A stretch of DNA of 64,000 nucleotides from Sphingobacteriia bacterium (GCA_011390785.1 JAABRR010000025.1:1-64000), one strand, 5' to 3'. Numbered from the stretch's first letter, positions 34,932 through 44,770 are shown. The notes: generated from the sequence alone by a model not told the origin. Made by a program: numbers and translations.

Positions 34932-36203
34932 TTACCAGGCTCCCCAGAATCGATCGGCAAAGTTCATGTATTGTTGCCAGTCGTAAAGGGTAATGTCATG
35001 TTTCCCTGTACGGATATGATACGCGATTGTGCCATGGATTACCGGGCTTTCTGGTTTGGGCATTTCTGCCGCAGGCAGGCCGGTAAGGCCCAAAAAACGG
35101 TAAACTTTTGTGGCTTCCACTGCTGATAAAAATTCCCCTTTTGGGTCTGCCCATTGATCATCTGTAGCACTGGCCACATAAAGGGGTCGTGGGGCAATTA
35201 ATGCCAGTAACTGGTGCTGGTCGAAAGGCAACAGATGTTCCTTCTCATTGTATTTGCTGAAATTGGGTGTAAACCAATGGGGAAACCTATTGTTGATGCG
35301 CCATACTGTTTCTCCATATTGTCTGCGCGAAATGGCTGCTCCGCCACATCCCGAGTTGTTGGAAATAACCATGGCAAACCTTTCGTCGGTAGCTCCTGCC
35401 CATACAGCAGCTTTTCCAAGGCGTGAATGACCAAGAACGGCAATTCGGTCCGGATCGATCTTTTCATCGGTTTCGAGGTAATCCATTGCGCGACTCAATC
35501 CCCATGCCCATGCAGCTACACTTGCCCATGAACTACTATCTGATGGCTGTTTGAGTAAAGCATGCACCCCATTTCGGAAATTGTCATCAAAATCAGGGTC
35601 AACCTCGCCGTAATATATCGTGCCTACTGCATAGCCCCTGGCAATGATTTCCTGGTAAGGCCATCGTTTAATCCTTACCCCACGGGTGGATTCATTAGCT
35701 TTATTTTCAGTAATGTTAAAGTCGATATTGTTGTTTACCCATGATCTTGTCAGGTGAACTTTTGGATCATGGGTGGTGGTATGATTTCCATAAAAATTGT
35801 AACCCAAAAATAGCGGTGCATTTTTGCGGGAATTGGGGATGTGCAGTAACAAATACATTTCCAGCTCCCGGCGCTGGTATTTCAGGGTGAGTTTTACTTC
35901 TTTTACAGTGGCTTGTCCTGCCATGGCAGTATCATTTTGGTAAACGGTTTCCGCATGAACACCACCTTCCCAGCCGGGCATAATACCATACATCTCTTTT
36001 TCAAAAAGATGCAGTATTTCTTTCCGCCGGGCATCCCACTGTTCAACAGAATTGACAGGAGTGCCATCTTCAAATACCAAAGCATTGGGTAGTGTATAGT
36101 CTGGTATTTTCGATTCGTCATAATTGGGTGTAAATTCCTGACCGAAAACGGCGGTGGTAACCAAACCCAGGATAGTCAACAGAAGTAGTTTGCTTTTTGT
36201 CAT
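34932..36203 (-). CDS. Glucuronoyl esterase (CE15)
   Basis: 423 residues with a signal peptide (MTKSKLLLLTILGLVTTAVF, ending at FGQ). Alpha/beta hydrolase of carbohydrate esterase family 15, which cuts the ester between lignin alcohols and 4-O-methyl-glucuronic acid on xylan. Nucleophile Ser is in GHSRLGKAAVWAGATDERFA, with the following NNSGCGGAAISRR loop and the RINNRFPHWFTPNF segment that bind the glucuronate. The acidic residue region is SATDDQWADPKGEF, and the catalytic His is in GKHDITLYDW. The earlier in-frame start at 36257 would precede the signal peptide with 18 residues and is rejected. It is 60 bp upstream of the PhoD-like gene on the same strand. Confidence 0.9.
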   Translation of the reverse strand: MTKSKLLLLTILGLVTTAVFGQEFTPNYDESKIPDYTLPNALVFEDGTPVNSVEQWDARRKEILHLFEKEMYGIMPGWEGGVHAETVYQNDTAMAGQATVKEVKLTLKYQRRELEMYLLLHIPNSRKNAPLFLGYNFYGNHTTTHDPKVHLTRSWVNNNIDFNITENKANESTRGVRIKRWPYQEIIARGYAVGTIYYGEVDPDFDDNFRNGVHALLKQPSDSSSWASVAAWAWGLSRAMDYLETDEKIDPDRIAVLGHSRLGKAAVWAGATDERFAMVISNNSGCGGAAISRRQYGETVWRINNRFPHWFTPNFSKYNEKEHLLPFDQHQLLALIAPRPLYVASATDDQWADPKGEFLSAVEATKVYRFLGLTGLPAAEMPKPESPVIHGTIAYHIRTGKHDITLYDWQQYMNFADRFWGAW

Positions 36204-36328
36204 TGCGATAAGGTTTATATGGTGGGTAAAAGTACAAAAGTTTGATTTTTCAGCCAAAGAGTTTTCAATCAGGGACTTTTATTGAATGGTTGAGTTATTC
36301 TATGATATTTTTTCAAAAATTTTCCTGT

Positions 36329-37720
36329 TCAGAAAAACTGGTACAAAGTCCAGGAGAAAGCAAGTCCGCCCAACGCAATAATAGTTTCCATTACTGTCCA
36401 CGACTGAAGGGTTTGTTTTTCATTGAGCCCCAAATATTTTCCCACCAGCCAAAAGCCACTGTCGTTTACGTGCGAAAGAATTGTAGCACCTGATGCAATG
36501 GCAATAACCAACAAGGCCTGTTGTGGATCGGAAAGTGCAAATGCCGGCAATACCGGGCTTATAATACCAGCTGATGTTATCATAGCAACCGTAGCAGATC
36601 CCTGGGTTATTCTTACAATGGCTGCTATAATCCAGGCAAGCACCAGAGGGTTGATTGGTGAAGCGGCTACCGACTGTGCCAACTGGCCGCCCAAACCGCT
36701 ATCAATCAAAACCTGTTTCAGAACGCCACCTGCTCCGGTTACCAGTATGATGATACCTGCGGGGCCCAGGGAATCATTGCTGATCTGTTGAAGAATCTTC
36801 TTATCGATTCCCTGTTTAATGCCCAGAAAATACATGGCCAGCAGTGTGGCAATAGTCAATGCGCTGAAGGGATGCCCGATAAACAACATCATCTCTGTCC
36901 AGAAACCATCTGCTAATATCTCCTTTTTTACCAGTACAGAGGTAATTGTATTGGCAATGATCAGTAACAATGGGCATCCAATAATCATAACAATCAGCCT
37001 GAATGCCGGGAAATTCCTTGGTTTATCTTCGTAATAATCATTGGGGCCGGATGAAGCATTGTTATTGTCAAGGGCAGGAGGCATTACCACTATTTTTTTG
37101 CTGATGTATTGAGCAAAAACCGGCCCTGCTAAAATTGCCACAGGGATTCCAGTTAAAAATCCAAGAAAAATTACCCATCCCAGGTTGGCACCAATTATTT
37201 CGGCTACAGCTACAGGACCCGGAGTAGGAGGGATGAAGCTATGTGTTACGGCCAGTCCGGCCAAAAGGGGAATACCATAGAGAAGAAGAGATTTGCCTGT
37301 TTTTCGGGATAGGGAGTATAAAACAGGCACCAGAATTATAAACCCCACATCAAAAAACACGGGTATGGCAATGATAAAACCAGCAAGCGTTAGTGCCCAT
37401 GGGGCTTTGTCTTCACCAAATTTATTCAATAAATACATCGATAATGCTTCTGCACCACCTGAATACTCAAGAATTTTTCCAAAAATAGATCCTAAACCTA
37501 CAATTACAGCAATATAACCCAGCGTTCCACCCATACCTGTCTGGATAGTGCCCAAAAGGGAAACCGGTGACATGCCGGCCAGCAACCCCGTTAATATACT
37601 TACAATTAGAAGCGCAATAAAGGCGTGTATTTTGAACTTCAGCACCAATAACAATAATACTACAAAACCCACCACCAGAATAATTGGCAATTGTAGGAAA
37701 TCAGGAATCATTGTGCTCAT
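36329..37720 (-). CDS. GntP family gluconate-type permease
   Basis: 463-residue inner-membrane symporter of the GntP family with about 12-14 hydrophobic segments. Markers are VSILTGLLAGMSP, GLGSIFGKILEYSGGAEAL, FIIAIPVFFDVGFIILVP, GLAVTHSFIPPTPGPVAVAEIIGA-like loop, RITQGSATVAMITS and HVNDSGFWLVGKYL. Family members take up gluconate and related sugar acids with protons. Its place upstream of CE15 and GH3 suggests uptake of a sugar acid released from plant polysaccharide; the true substrate could be gluconate, a ketogluconate or another aldonate. Confidence 0.9.
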   Translation of the reverse strand: MSTMIPDFLQLPIILVVGFVVLLLLVLKFKIHAFIALLIVSILTGLLAGMSPVSLLGTIQTGMGGTLGYIAVIVGLGSIFGKILEYSGGAEALSMYLLNKFGEDKAPWALTLAGFIIAIPVFFDVGFIILVPVLYSLSRKTGKSLLLYGIPLLAGLAVTHSFIPPTPGPVAVAEIIGANLGWVIFLGFLTGIPVAILAGPVFAQYISKKIVVMPPALDNNNASSGPNDYYEDKPRNFPAFRLIVMIIGCPLLLIIANTITSVLVKKEILADGFWTEMMLFIGHPFSALTIATLLAMYFLGIKQGIDKKILQQISNDSLGPAGIIILVTGAGGVLKQVLIDSGLGGQLAQSVAASPINPLVLAWIIAAIVRITQGSATVAMITSAGIISPVLPAFALSDPQQALLVIAIASGATILSHVNDSGFWLVGKYLGLNEKQTLQSWTVMETIIALGGLAFSWTLYQFF

Positions 37721-37885
37721 AATACTTTAATTTATTGTCTGCATAAAAACACATGATTATTTCTCGTACCTGATAAGAAAGCGTCAAGGGCAAGGCGGGT
37801 GATGGCTGAAAAACAGGAGTTTACTTTTCGTAATTGACTGTTTTGAAGACAAACCCAACGCAGCAATAGACGTTTTCTTGCAAGC

Positions 37886-38596
37886 CTATTTAGACTTTTT
37901 TGCCAGGTAATCAAGGATACGATAGAGTATTTGATGAGACGAGTTGAAATAACTATTGACTGTGGTAATTTCATTAATTGTTTGAACGTAGTTTCCCCCG
38001 GCAGCTATCTCTTCATTACCGTGCTGAGCCATTTCCTGAACACTGTCCGGTGTGGCTTCAAAATGAAATTGTAAACCAAGGATATTCGTTTTTAATAAAA
38101 ACCCCTGGTTTTTACACATTTGCGAACGGTAAAGAAGTTGAGAATCTTTGGGAAGATCAAACGTTTCGCCATGCCAATGAAAAACCGTAAGGTGCTTGTT
38201 ATCAAGCAAAAAGGGGGTTTTGAGATTTGGTGGATCAACGTTTTCTACAGGAAACCATCCAATCTCTTTTTCTGAGTGGGGGTAAACCTTTGCTCCCAGG
38301 GCCGAAGAAATAAGTTGGGCTCCCAGGCAAATTCCCAAAACAGATTTATGGTGTTCAATGCTCTTACGGATAAAGGCCTTTTCTTCACCAAGCCATGGAT
38401 ATGCATTTTCATCGTTCACACTCATTGGTCCACCCATTATGATTAACATATCAAAATTTTCAGGATCCGGGAGTGGGTCGTTATTGAAAAATCGTGTTTG
38501 GGTAAGCTGGAGTCGGTTTTCTTTAATCCAGTAATTAATAGCGCCCAATCCTTCATAAGGAACATGTTGTAGGAAATGTATCCGGGTTTTTTTCAT
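37886..38596 (-). CDS. Class I glutamine amidotransferase-like protein
   Basis: 236 residues from the ATG at 38596 (MKKTRIHFLQHVPYEG), the family-typical beginning; a longer frame to 38641 adds 15 residues. The GATase triad is visible: Cys in SVLGICLGAQLI, then His and Glu in LGLQFHFEATPD. HWHGETFDLP is also typical of the GMP-synthase-like stand-alone group. Such proteins often hydrolyse gamma-glutamyl bonds or glutamine; the partner is unknown. It is divergent from the FemAB-like gene. Confidence 0.85.
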   Translation of the reverse strand: MKKTRIHFLQHVPYEGLGAINYWIKENRLQLTQTRFFNNDPLPDPENFDMLIIMGGPMSVNDENAYPWLGEEKAFIRKSIEHHKSVLGICLGAQLISSALGAKVYPHSEKEIGWFPVENVDPPNLKTPFLLDNKHLTVFHWHGETFDLPKDSQLLYRSQMCKNQGFLLKTNILGLQFHFEATPDSVQEMAQHGNEEIAAGGNYVQTINEITTVNSYFNSSHQILYRILDYLAKKSK

Positions 38597-38724
38597 GACT
38601 AACAGAATCGGTTTCTTGCGCAAAGTATGAATAAGCGTCAAAAGTACCGCATCCCATCTATAAATGCAAGGGGTAGTTTAGAGATTTATTTAGTCCCTGG
38701 TTTTTATTCTCCTAATGTATTTTT

Positions 38725-38732
38725 TAATTTTG
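38725..38732 (+). promoter_or_regulatory. Candidate -7 element of the FemAB-like gene
   Basis: TAATTTTG matches TAnnTTTG, 26 bp before the ATG at 38758. Confidence 0.4.
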
Positions 38733-38757
38733 TTTGCACGATTAAAAAAGATTGCCC

Positions 38758-39873
38758 ATGTTTTGCAAGATAGAAACCAAAGAAATTGAAGAGATTGAAT
38801 CAACCAATATTTTGCCCCAAACTGGTTACTGGGCAAAAGTTAAAGAAAATCAGGGACTTATCTCGAATGGTTTTGAATTAACCGTTTCAAAGGATATTTT
38901 AAACCCTCTGAATAGCAGTAACCAGAGCATTAATGATGATTTGTTGGTTTTTATCAGGTATCTCGACTGTAAAAACTGTTTTGCTTATGTGCCTTATGGT
39001 CCTAAAGTAGAGCCTAAGTATGAAAACCAGGGGGTTTTTCTTGAAGAATTGTCAGAAAACCTACGGGGATTTTTACCAGCTAATTGCGTCTTTATCAGGT
39101 ATGATCTTATGTGGGAAAACCAATGGGCTCATGAAGAGAATTATTTTGATTCCAATGGTAACTGGCTTGCTCCGCCTGATGATCAAACCCAGGAGCTTCG
39201 GGTAAACTTTAATACCCACAATTGGAATTTGAAGAAAAGTCCTGTTGATATTCTTCCTAAAAACACCTTCTTTATTGACCTTAAAAAAGATGAGAAGGAA
39301 ATACTTGGCAAGATGCGTTTTAATACCCGGTATAATATTAAAAAGTCAATAAAAACGGGTGTAAAAGTTAATGAATATGGGATTGAAGATTTGGATATAT
39401 GGTACCAGCTTTATTGTGATACTTTTTTAAGAAAGAACCTTAAATTGCACCCTAAAATGTATTTTGCCAACTTATTGAAACAACAGAACAATGCTGCCAA
39501 TAAGGATGTGAAAATAAGTTTGTTGATGGCAGATTTTGAAGGGGAATTTCTTTCATCCATGTTTCTGGCGCTTTCACACAAACGAGGAATATATTTGTTT
39601 GGAGCTTCATCATCAGAAAAAATGCATCTGGGAGCTAGTTATGCACTCCAGTGGGAGGCTATTCGGAGAGCCAAAAACTGCGGATGTTACGAATATGATA
39701 TGTTTGGTTGTGCTCCCAATTTAAATGTAAACCATCCGCTGCATGGTGTCCATGTTTACAAGAAAGGGTTTGGTGGGAATATTTACCATAGAATGGGGTG
39801 TTGGGATTATCCTTTTATGAAAAATGAATACAATTTGATTGTTGCTCAAGAACATTGTTTGCAAATCAATTAG
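38758..39873 (+). CDS. FemAB-like aminoacyltransferase family protein
   Basis: 371 residues from the ATG at 38758; a TTG two codons earlier is possible. The protein matches the FemA/FemB peptidoglycan bridge family (double GNAT fold): TGYWAKVKENQG, YVPYGPKVEP, RYDLMWENQW, FIDLKKDEKEILGKMRFNTRYNI, then AHKRG-like and GASYALQWEAIRRAK with YDMFGCAP near the C-terminus. Such enzymes transfer amino acids from aminoacyl-tRNA to lipid-linked cell-wall precursors, but Bacteroidota have directly linked peptidoglycan, so the role here may differ. No membrane segments. Confidence 0.82.
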   Translation: MFCKIETKEIEEIESTNILPQTGYWAKVKENQGLISNGFELTVSKDILNPLNSSNQSINDDLLVFIRYLDCKNCFAYVPYGPKVEPKYENQGVFLEELSENLRGFLPANCVFIRYDLMWENQWAHEENYFDSNGNWLAPPDDQTQELRVNFNTHNWNLKKSPVDILPKNTFFIDLKKDEKEILGKMRFNTRYNIKKSIKTGVKVNEYGIEDLDIWYQLYCDTFLRKNLKLHPKMYFANLLKQQNNAANKDVKISLLMADFEGEFLSSMFLALSHKRGIYLFGASSSEKMHLGASYALQWEAIRRAKNCGCYEYDMFGCAPNLNVNHPLHGVHVYKKGFGGNIYHRMGCWDYPFMKNEYNLIVAQEHCLQIN

Positions 39874-39930
39874 CGCAAAAACTTAATGTTAATGGCATTC
39901 ACAACAGGTGATGTAATTATTATCCCATAT

Positions 39931-40371
39931 TTAGGTGCCTTTCCCATTTTTATACTTCTTTCCTGGCAATATTACTTCAATATCAGGATTTTTGGCCATC
40001 AGTGTATTAATGAATTGCATCTTTTCCTTTGGCGAAATTAGCACACTGTCATGCTTGTTATAAAGAATCTTAAGCCTATCAAGTGAACCTGCAGTTGCTG
40101 CCAAAGGATTATTGGTCTTCTTAATCTTTCTGATCAAATGTATCGGAATGGTTTTTCGATAAGAGAAACTTCTCTTCACAGTAAGGGAATCATCATCAAT
40201 AATGTTACGTATAGATAAACAGATGTATATTATAAATGCAGCTATCAGAATATTTATTAGAATAGCAAGCCAGGCACCTGAATCAGTAATAAGTAATACA
40301 GATGTAAAAAGCTATGCTATGATTATGGGAATCCAAATGGCTACCCCTACTTTCGATTTATACATTTGCAT
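39931..40371 (-). pseudogene. bPH_4 (PH domain) membrane protein broken by one TAG
   Basis: Reading from ATG at 40371, the frame gives MQMYKSKVGVAIWIPIIIA, then a TAG codon (40314-40312), then continues in the same frame through LFTSVLLITDSGAWLAIL and a second membrane segment to IIDDDSLTVKRSF, KTNNPLAATAGSLDRL and VLISPKEKMQFI. Both halves together match the bacterial PH domain family bPH_4 (two membrane helices, then a small beta-rich domain with the SLDRL and LISPKxK motifs). The stop falls in the first membrane helix. Without it the protein would be about 145 residues. A GTG at 40179 could restart only the soluble end, which would lack both membrane helices. Single point mutation, sequencing error or recoding are the choices. 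Confidence 0.75.
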
Positions 40372-40676
40372 TGTTTCTGTTCTTTTCTTTAATTTGATAT
40401 TACTCCGATTAGCAATTTTTAGTTTAGCAAATACGGTATAAAAAATCTTCATCAAACACAGTGAAAAAAATATATTTTGACAAAAAAATTCTTAAGAATT
40501 AAATCAGACCAATATTTTTTGTTTCAGATATTAAAAATTCACTATTTCTTCTTTAAACACTCTTTATTTGCTCAAGAAATTGTAATTTTAACATCCTGAA
40601 CATTATTACTTTTTTTTTCTTTAAGAAAGGTGAATGTTTCATTGTATGTTTATTTAAATTTATATATATATAACCC
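40372..40676. other. Intergenic, 305 bp, upstream of aceE
   Basis: Very AT-rich region between the broken bPH_4 gene and aceE, expected to contain the promoter of the pyruvate dehydrogenase operon. A plus-strand frame at 40202-40441 runs into it but is antisense to the bPH_4 gene. No hairpin or small gene stands out. Confidence 0.45.
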
Positions 40677-43340
40677 ATGAGTACGAAAGACAAAGAGTAT
40701 TATCAATTTGAAAATCAGGAGTGGCTCGATTCACTCAATTATTTGATTCAAAACGAAGAACCGCAGAGAGTAAGGGAAATTTTGGCCTTATTACAGAACA
40801 AAGCTCACAAAGAGGGAATCGTTTTTCGCTGTCCGGGCAACACGCCTTATATCAACAGCATTTCCCCAAGAAAAGAATTACCTTATCCGGGTAGTCGTGA
40901 GATTGAAAGGAGAATAAAGAGTCTTATCCGGTGGAATGCCATGGCTATGGTTGTTAGAGCCAATAAAGAATCCGAAGGTATTGGCGGACATATTTCCACC
41001 TATGCTTCTTCTGCCACACTTCTCGAAGTAGCTTTTAACCACTTTTTTAAAGCCGGAGATGGTGATGAACCTGCAGATATCGTTTATTTTCAGGGACATG
41101 CATCGCCGGGTATGTATGCCCGATCTTTTCTTGAAGGCCGCCTTACCGAAAGAGACCTGCACAATTTCCGCCAGGAATTACGCCCTGATGGTGGACTCCC
41201 ATCTTATCCGCACCCCCGATTGATGCCTGATTATTGGAGATTCCCAACAGTGTCAATGGGTCTGGGACCGCTTATGGCAATCTACCAGGCACGTTTTAAT
41301 AAATATTTGGAAGACAGAGGCCTGAAAGAAATAACCAAACAGAAAATTTGGGCTTTTATGGGCGATGGTGAAATGGATGAGCCGGAATCTCTGGGTGCCA
41401 TTACTGTTGCCAGCCGCGAACAACTAGATAACCTGATTTTTGTAGTGAATTGCAACCTGCAAAGACTTGATGGCCCCGTGCGGGGAAATGGAAAAATCAT
41501 CCAGGAGCTTGAAGCTGCCTTCAAAGGTGCCAGGTGGAAAGTATTTAAGGTAATCTGGGGTGGCGATTGGGATGACCTGATTGCCAGAGATGAATCAGGC
41601 GAATTGCTTAAAGCCATGGAAGAAACCCCCGATGGTCAGTTCCAGAAGTATGTAGTGTCTTCGGGCGATTTTATCCGCAAGGATTTCTTTGGCAGAAGTG
41701 AAAAACTTCTAAAACTGGTTGAGCATTATTCTGATGAGCAACTTGAAAAACTCAACAGGGGTGGTCATGATCCGGTTAAGGTATTCAATGCTTACAAACA
41801 AGCAGTGAATTATGAAGGAGGCCCTGTGGTGATCCTTGCGCAAACCATCAAAGGTTATGGTTTGGGAGAAGCCGGCGAAGGAAGAAATATTACCCACCAG
41901 CAGAAAAAACTTAACGAAGATGAGTTGCTTCACTTTAGAAGCAGGTTCGGAATTCCTCTTTCCGATGAAGAAGCTAAAAAAGCTCCTTTCTTCCGCCCTG
42001 CTGAAGATAGTGAAGAAATGCAGTATTTGAGGAAACGCAGAGAAGAATTGGGTGGCTATTTGCCCAAGAGAGTTGCTAACGCCGATGCTATTCAATTGCC
42101 CGACGATAAAATCTATAATGAATTGCTTGAAGGCTCCGGTGACCGCGAAATGGCCACTACAATGTCAATAGTAAACCTTATGGCCAAAATGATGGGTGAT
42201 AAAAAAATGGGTAAACTGATTGTTCCCATTGTGCCTGATGAATCGCGTACTTTTGGTATGGATGCCTTGTTCCGCAAATTTGGTATCTATTCTCACGTAG
42301 GGCAAAATTATGAGCCTGTTGACAGAGATTCACTTCTCTATTATAAAGAAGCAACAGACGGTGCCATCCTTGAAGAGGGGATTACCGAAGCTGGTTGTAT
42401 GTCATCGTTTATTGCTGCAGGTACGTCTTATTCAACACATGGCGTGCAGATGATCCCCATGTTTATATATTATTCCATGTTTGGATTTCAGCGCATTGGC
42501 GACCTTATTTGGGCTGCAGCAGATATGCGTGCCCGGGGATTCATGATCGGTGGAACTTCAGGACGCACAACATTGGCCGGAGAAGGCTTACAGCATCAGG
42601 ACGGACACTCTCACCTCATTGCTATGTCAGTGCCAGGTGTGAAAGCTTACGATCCTGCTTTTGCTTATGAAGTTGCGGTAATCGTTAAAGATGGTATGCA
42701 GCGAATGTTTGTAGATCAGGAAGACGTAATGTATTACATTACCGTTCTTAACGAAAAATACAAAATGCCTGCAATGCCTAAAGGAGTTGAAGAAGGCATT
42801 ATTAAAGGGATGTACAAATTCAAGAAATCAACAAAGAAGAAAGGTGAGAAGGTGCATTTGTTTGGCAGTGGTGCCATCTTAAATGAAGTCTTGCGGGCAG
42901 CAGAAATGCTGGAGAAGGATTACAATGTAATTGCTGATGTATGGAGTGTTACAAGCTACAAAGAGCTTTACGAAAATGCCCGTGAAACCCAACGTTGGAA
43001 TCGTTTGAACCCTGAAAAGGAGCAAAAACTTGCCTACGTTGAGGAATGTTTGAAAGATGATCCCGGTTTGTGTCTTGCAGCTCATGATTACATGAAAGCT
43101 ATTCCGATGACCATTTGCCGATGGTTTCCCAAGGGACTTACAGTTCTTGGTACCGATGGCTTTGGACGAAGCGATAACAGAAGAGCCCTAAGAGATTATT
43201 TTGAGGTTGATGATCGTCATATTGCTTATGCTACACTGCACAGTCTTTTCACTGAAGGCAAACTCGATCAGAAAGTGTTGATTAAGGCCAAAAAAGACTT
43301 CAAAATTGACGAAAATAAACTCAATCCAACGGAGATATAA
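40677..43340 (+). CDS. aceE: Pyruvate dehydrogenase E1, homodimeric type
   Basis: 887 residues, the length of single-chain AceE. It decarboxylates pyruvate with thiamine diphosphate and passes the acetyl group to the E2 lipoyl arm. The thiamine/Mg motif starts at Gly229 (GDGEMDEPESLGA) and ends in VVNCN. Other AceE markers: NTPYINSI near the start, HISTYASSATLLEVAFNHFF, YFQGHASPGMYARSFLEGR, PTVSMGLGPLMAIYQARF, TIKGYGLGEAGEGRNITHQQKK and RTTLAGEGLQHQDGHS. First gene of aceE-aceF-lpdA on the plus strand, 12 bp before aceF. Confidence 0.97.
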   Translation: MSTKDKEYYQFENQEWLDSLNYLIQNEEPQRVREILALLQNKAHKEGIVFRCPGNTPYINSISPRKELPYPGSREIERRIKSLIRWNAMAMVVRANKESEGIGGHISTYASSATLLEVAFNHFFKAGDGDEPADIVYFQGHASPGMYARSFLEGRLTERDLHNFRQELRPDGGLPSYPHPRLMPDYWRFPTVSMGLGPLMAIYQARFNKYLEDRGLKEITKQKIWAFMGDGEMDEPESLGAITVASREQLDNLIFVVNCNLQRLDGPVRGNGKIIQELEAAFKGARWKVFKVIWGGDWDDLIARDESGELLKAMEETPDGQFQKYVVSSGDFIRKDFFGRSEKLLKLVEHYSDEQLEKLNRGGHDPVKVFNAYKQAVNYEGGPVVILAQTIKGYGLGEAGEGRNITHQQKKLNEDELLHFRSRFGIPLSDEEAKKAPFFRPAEDSEEMQYLRKRREELGGYLPKRVANADAIQLPDDKIYNELLEGSGDREMATTMSIVNLMAKMMGDKKMGKLIVPIVPDESRTFGMDALFRKFGIYSHVGQNYEPVDRDSLLYYKEATDGAILEEGITEAGCMSSFIAAGTSYSTHGVQMIPMFIYYSMFGFQRIGDLIWAAADMRARGFMIGGTSGRTTLAGEGLQHQDGHSHLIAMSVPGVKAYDPAFAYEVAVIVKDGMQRMFVDQEDVMYYITVLNEKYKMPAMPKGVEEGIIKGMYKFKKSTKKKGEKVHLFGSGAILNEVLRAAEMLEKDYNVIADVWSVTSYKELYENARETQRWNRLNPEKEQKLAYVEECLKDDPGLCLAAHDYMKAIPMTICRWFPKGLTVLGTDGFGRSDNRRALRDYFEVDDRHIAYATLHSLFTEGKLDQKVLIKAKKDFKIDENKLNPTEI

Positions 43341-43352
43341 AACAATTTTAAT

Positions 43353-44672
43353 ATGAGTATAGAAATAAAATTACCGGAAATTGCCGATAATGTTACCACA
43401 GCAGTGGTGTTGGAAGTCCTTGTTAAAAAAGGAGACACGGTGAAAGCCGATGATGTTCTGGCTGAAATGGAAAGCGATAAAGCAAGCTTTGAGCTGCCAT
43501 CAGAAGCTGCCGGGGTTGTTAAGGAGGTTAAAGTAAGCGAAGGTCAGCAGGTGAAGGTAGGAGAGGTAATGTTTATCATTGATACCGAAGCTGCAGGAAG
43601 CAAGGATGAAAAAGCAGAAGAGAAAACTCCCGAAAAGCCTGCAGAAAAACCAGAAGAGAAAAAGGCTGAAGAAGCACCAAAAGAAGAACCCAAAGAAAGT
43701 GCAAAGGATGAAAAACCTCAACCGGAAGCAAAAGAAGAACCTGAGCAGCAGGTTTCTTATGTTTCTGCCGCTCATGTGCCTGCTTCTCCGGCCGTAAGAC
43801 GTCTGGCCCGTGAGCTGGGTATTGATATTACACAAATAAAAGGTTCAGGCCCCAACGAAAGGGTTGTAGAAGACGATGTGAAAGCCTTTACCAAAAAGGT
43901 GGTTCAAAGCAAAGCTTCCGGAGCTGGGGCGGGTGTGATCCAGGATGACTTCCAGCTGCCCGATTTCTCCAAAATGGGAGAAGTCCGCAGAGAAAAGATG
44001 GATACCATCAGAAAAATTACCGCCAAAGCAATGGCAGGGTCATGGCAAAATATTCCGCACGTTTTCCAGTTCGACAAAGCAGATATTACTGAACTGGAAA
44101 AATTCAGGAAGGACTATTCAAAACTGGTAGAAAAGAAGGGCGCCAAACTTACGGTTACGGCTATTCTTCTTAAACTTTCAGCCATTGCCCTGAAAACCCA
44201 TCCGAAGTTCAATGCCAGCATCGACATGAAGAACGAAGTAATTATTTATAAGGAATTCGTTAATATAGGTGTGGCCGTTGATACTGATCGTGGGCTGCTA
44301 GTACCCGTAATTCGCGATGTGGACAAGAAATCCATCACTGATCTTTCGCTGGAGCTTAATGAACTGGCAGAAAAAGCCCGTACCAAAAAGATCAAACCTG
44401 ATGAATTGCAGGGGGCAAACTTTACCATTTCTAATTTGGGTGGTATTGGCGGAACCAATTTTACACCGATTGTAAACCGGCCTGCAGTTGCCATTCTGGG
44501 AGTTTCACGCTCACAAATAGAACCTGTCTTCATTGATGGCGAATTCAAGCCCCGCATGATACTACCATTGTCTCTGTCTTATGATCATCGCCTGATTGAT
44601 GGTGCTGATGGAGCAAGATTCCTGCGCTGGCTGGTAGAAGCCATGCAAAACCCGCTGTTAACCATGTTTTAA
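43353..44672 (+). CDS. aceF: Pyruvate dehydrogenase E2, dihydrolipoyl acetyltransferase
   Basis: 439 residues with one N-terminal lipoyl domain (1-80; lipoyl Lys43 in ESDKASFELP), a Lys/Glu/Pro-rich flexible linker (about 86-135), an E3-binding domain (ASPAVRRLARELGIDI), and the catalytic acetyltransferase domain from about 205, ending in YDHRLIDGADGARFL with the His/Asp active site. A single lipoyl domain is fewer than the three of E. coli AceF but fits the homodimeric E1 partnership. It forms the complex core. Directly follows aceE. Confidence 0.96.
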   Translation: MSIEIKLPEIADNVTTAVVLEVLVKKGDTVKADDVLAEMESDKASFELPSEAAGVVKEVKVSEGQQVKVGEVMFIIDTEAAGSKDEKAEEKTPEKPAEKPEEKKAEEAPKEEPKESAKDEKPQPEAKEEPEQQVSYVSAAHVPASPAVRRLARELGIDITQIKGSGPNERVVEDDVKAFTKKVVQSKASGAGAGVIQDDFQLPDFSKMGEVRREKMDTIRKITAKAMAGSWQNIPHVFQFDKADITELEKFRKDYSKLVEKKGAKLTVTAILLKLSAIALKTHPKFNASIDMKNEVIIYKEFVNIGVAVDTDRGLLVPVIRDVDKKSITDLSLELNELAEKARTKKIKPDELQGANFTISNLGGIGGTNFTPIVNRPAVAILGVSRSQIEPVFIDGEFKPRMILPLSLSYDHRLIDGADGARFLRWLVEAMQNPLLTMF

Positions 44673-44683
44673 TGGAAACAGCC

Positions 44684-44724
44684 AAAACTCAGACCGTGAT
44701 CTTACACTCAGGGTCTGAGTTTTT
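44684..44724 (+). terminator. Strong hairpin between aceF and lpdA
   Basis: Perfect 12-bp arms AAAACTCAGACC (44684-44695) and GGTCTGAGTTTT (44712-44723) with a 16-base loop, beginning 12 bases after the aceF stop and ending in a T run. It is an intrinsic terminator by structure. Yet lpdA follows 47 bp later on the same strand, so it may limit or tune lpdA expression. Confidence 0.75.
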
Positions 44725-44770
44725 CAAATTCATACATTAAGTTGATTACCTGGTAAAGAAAGAAAAAATA

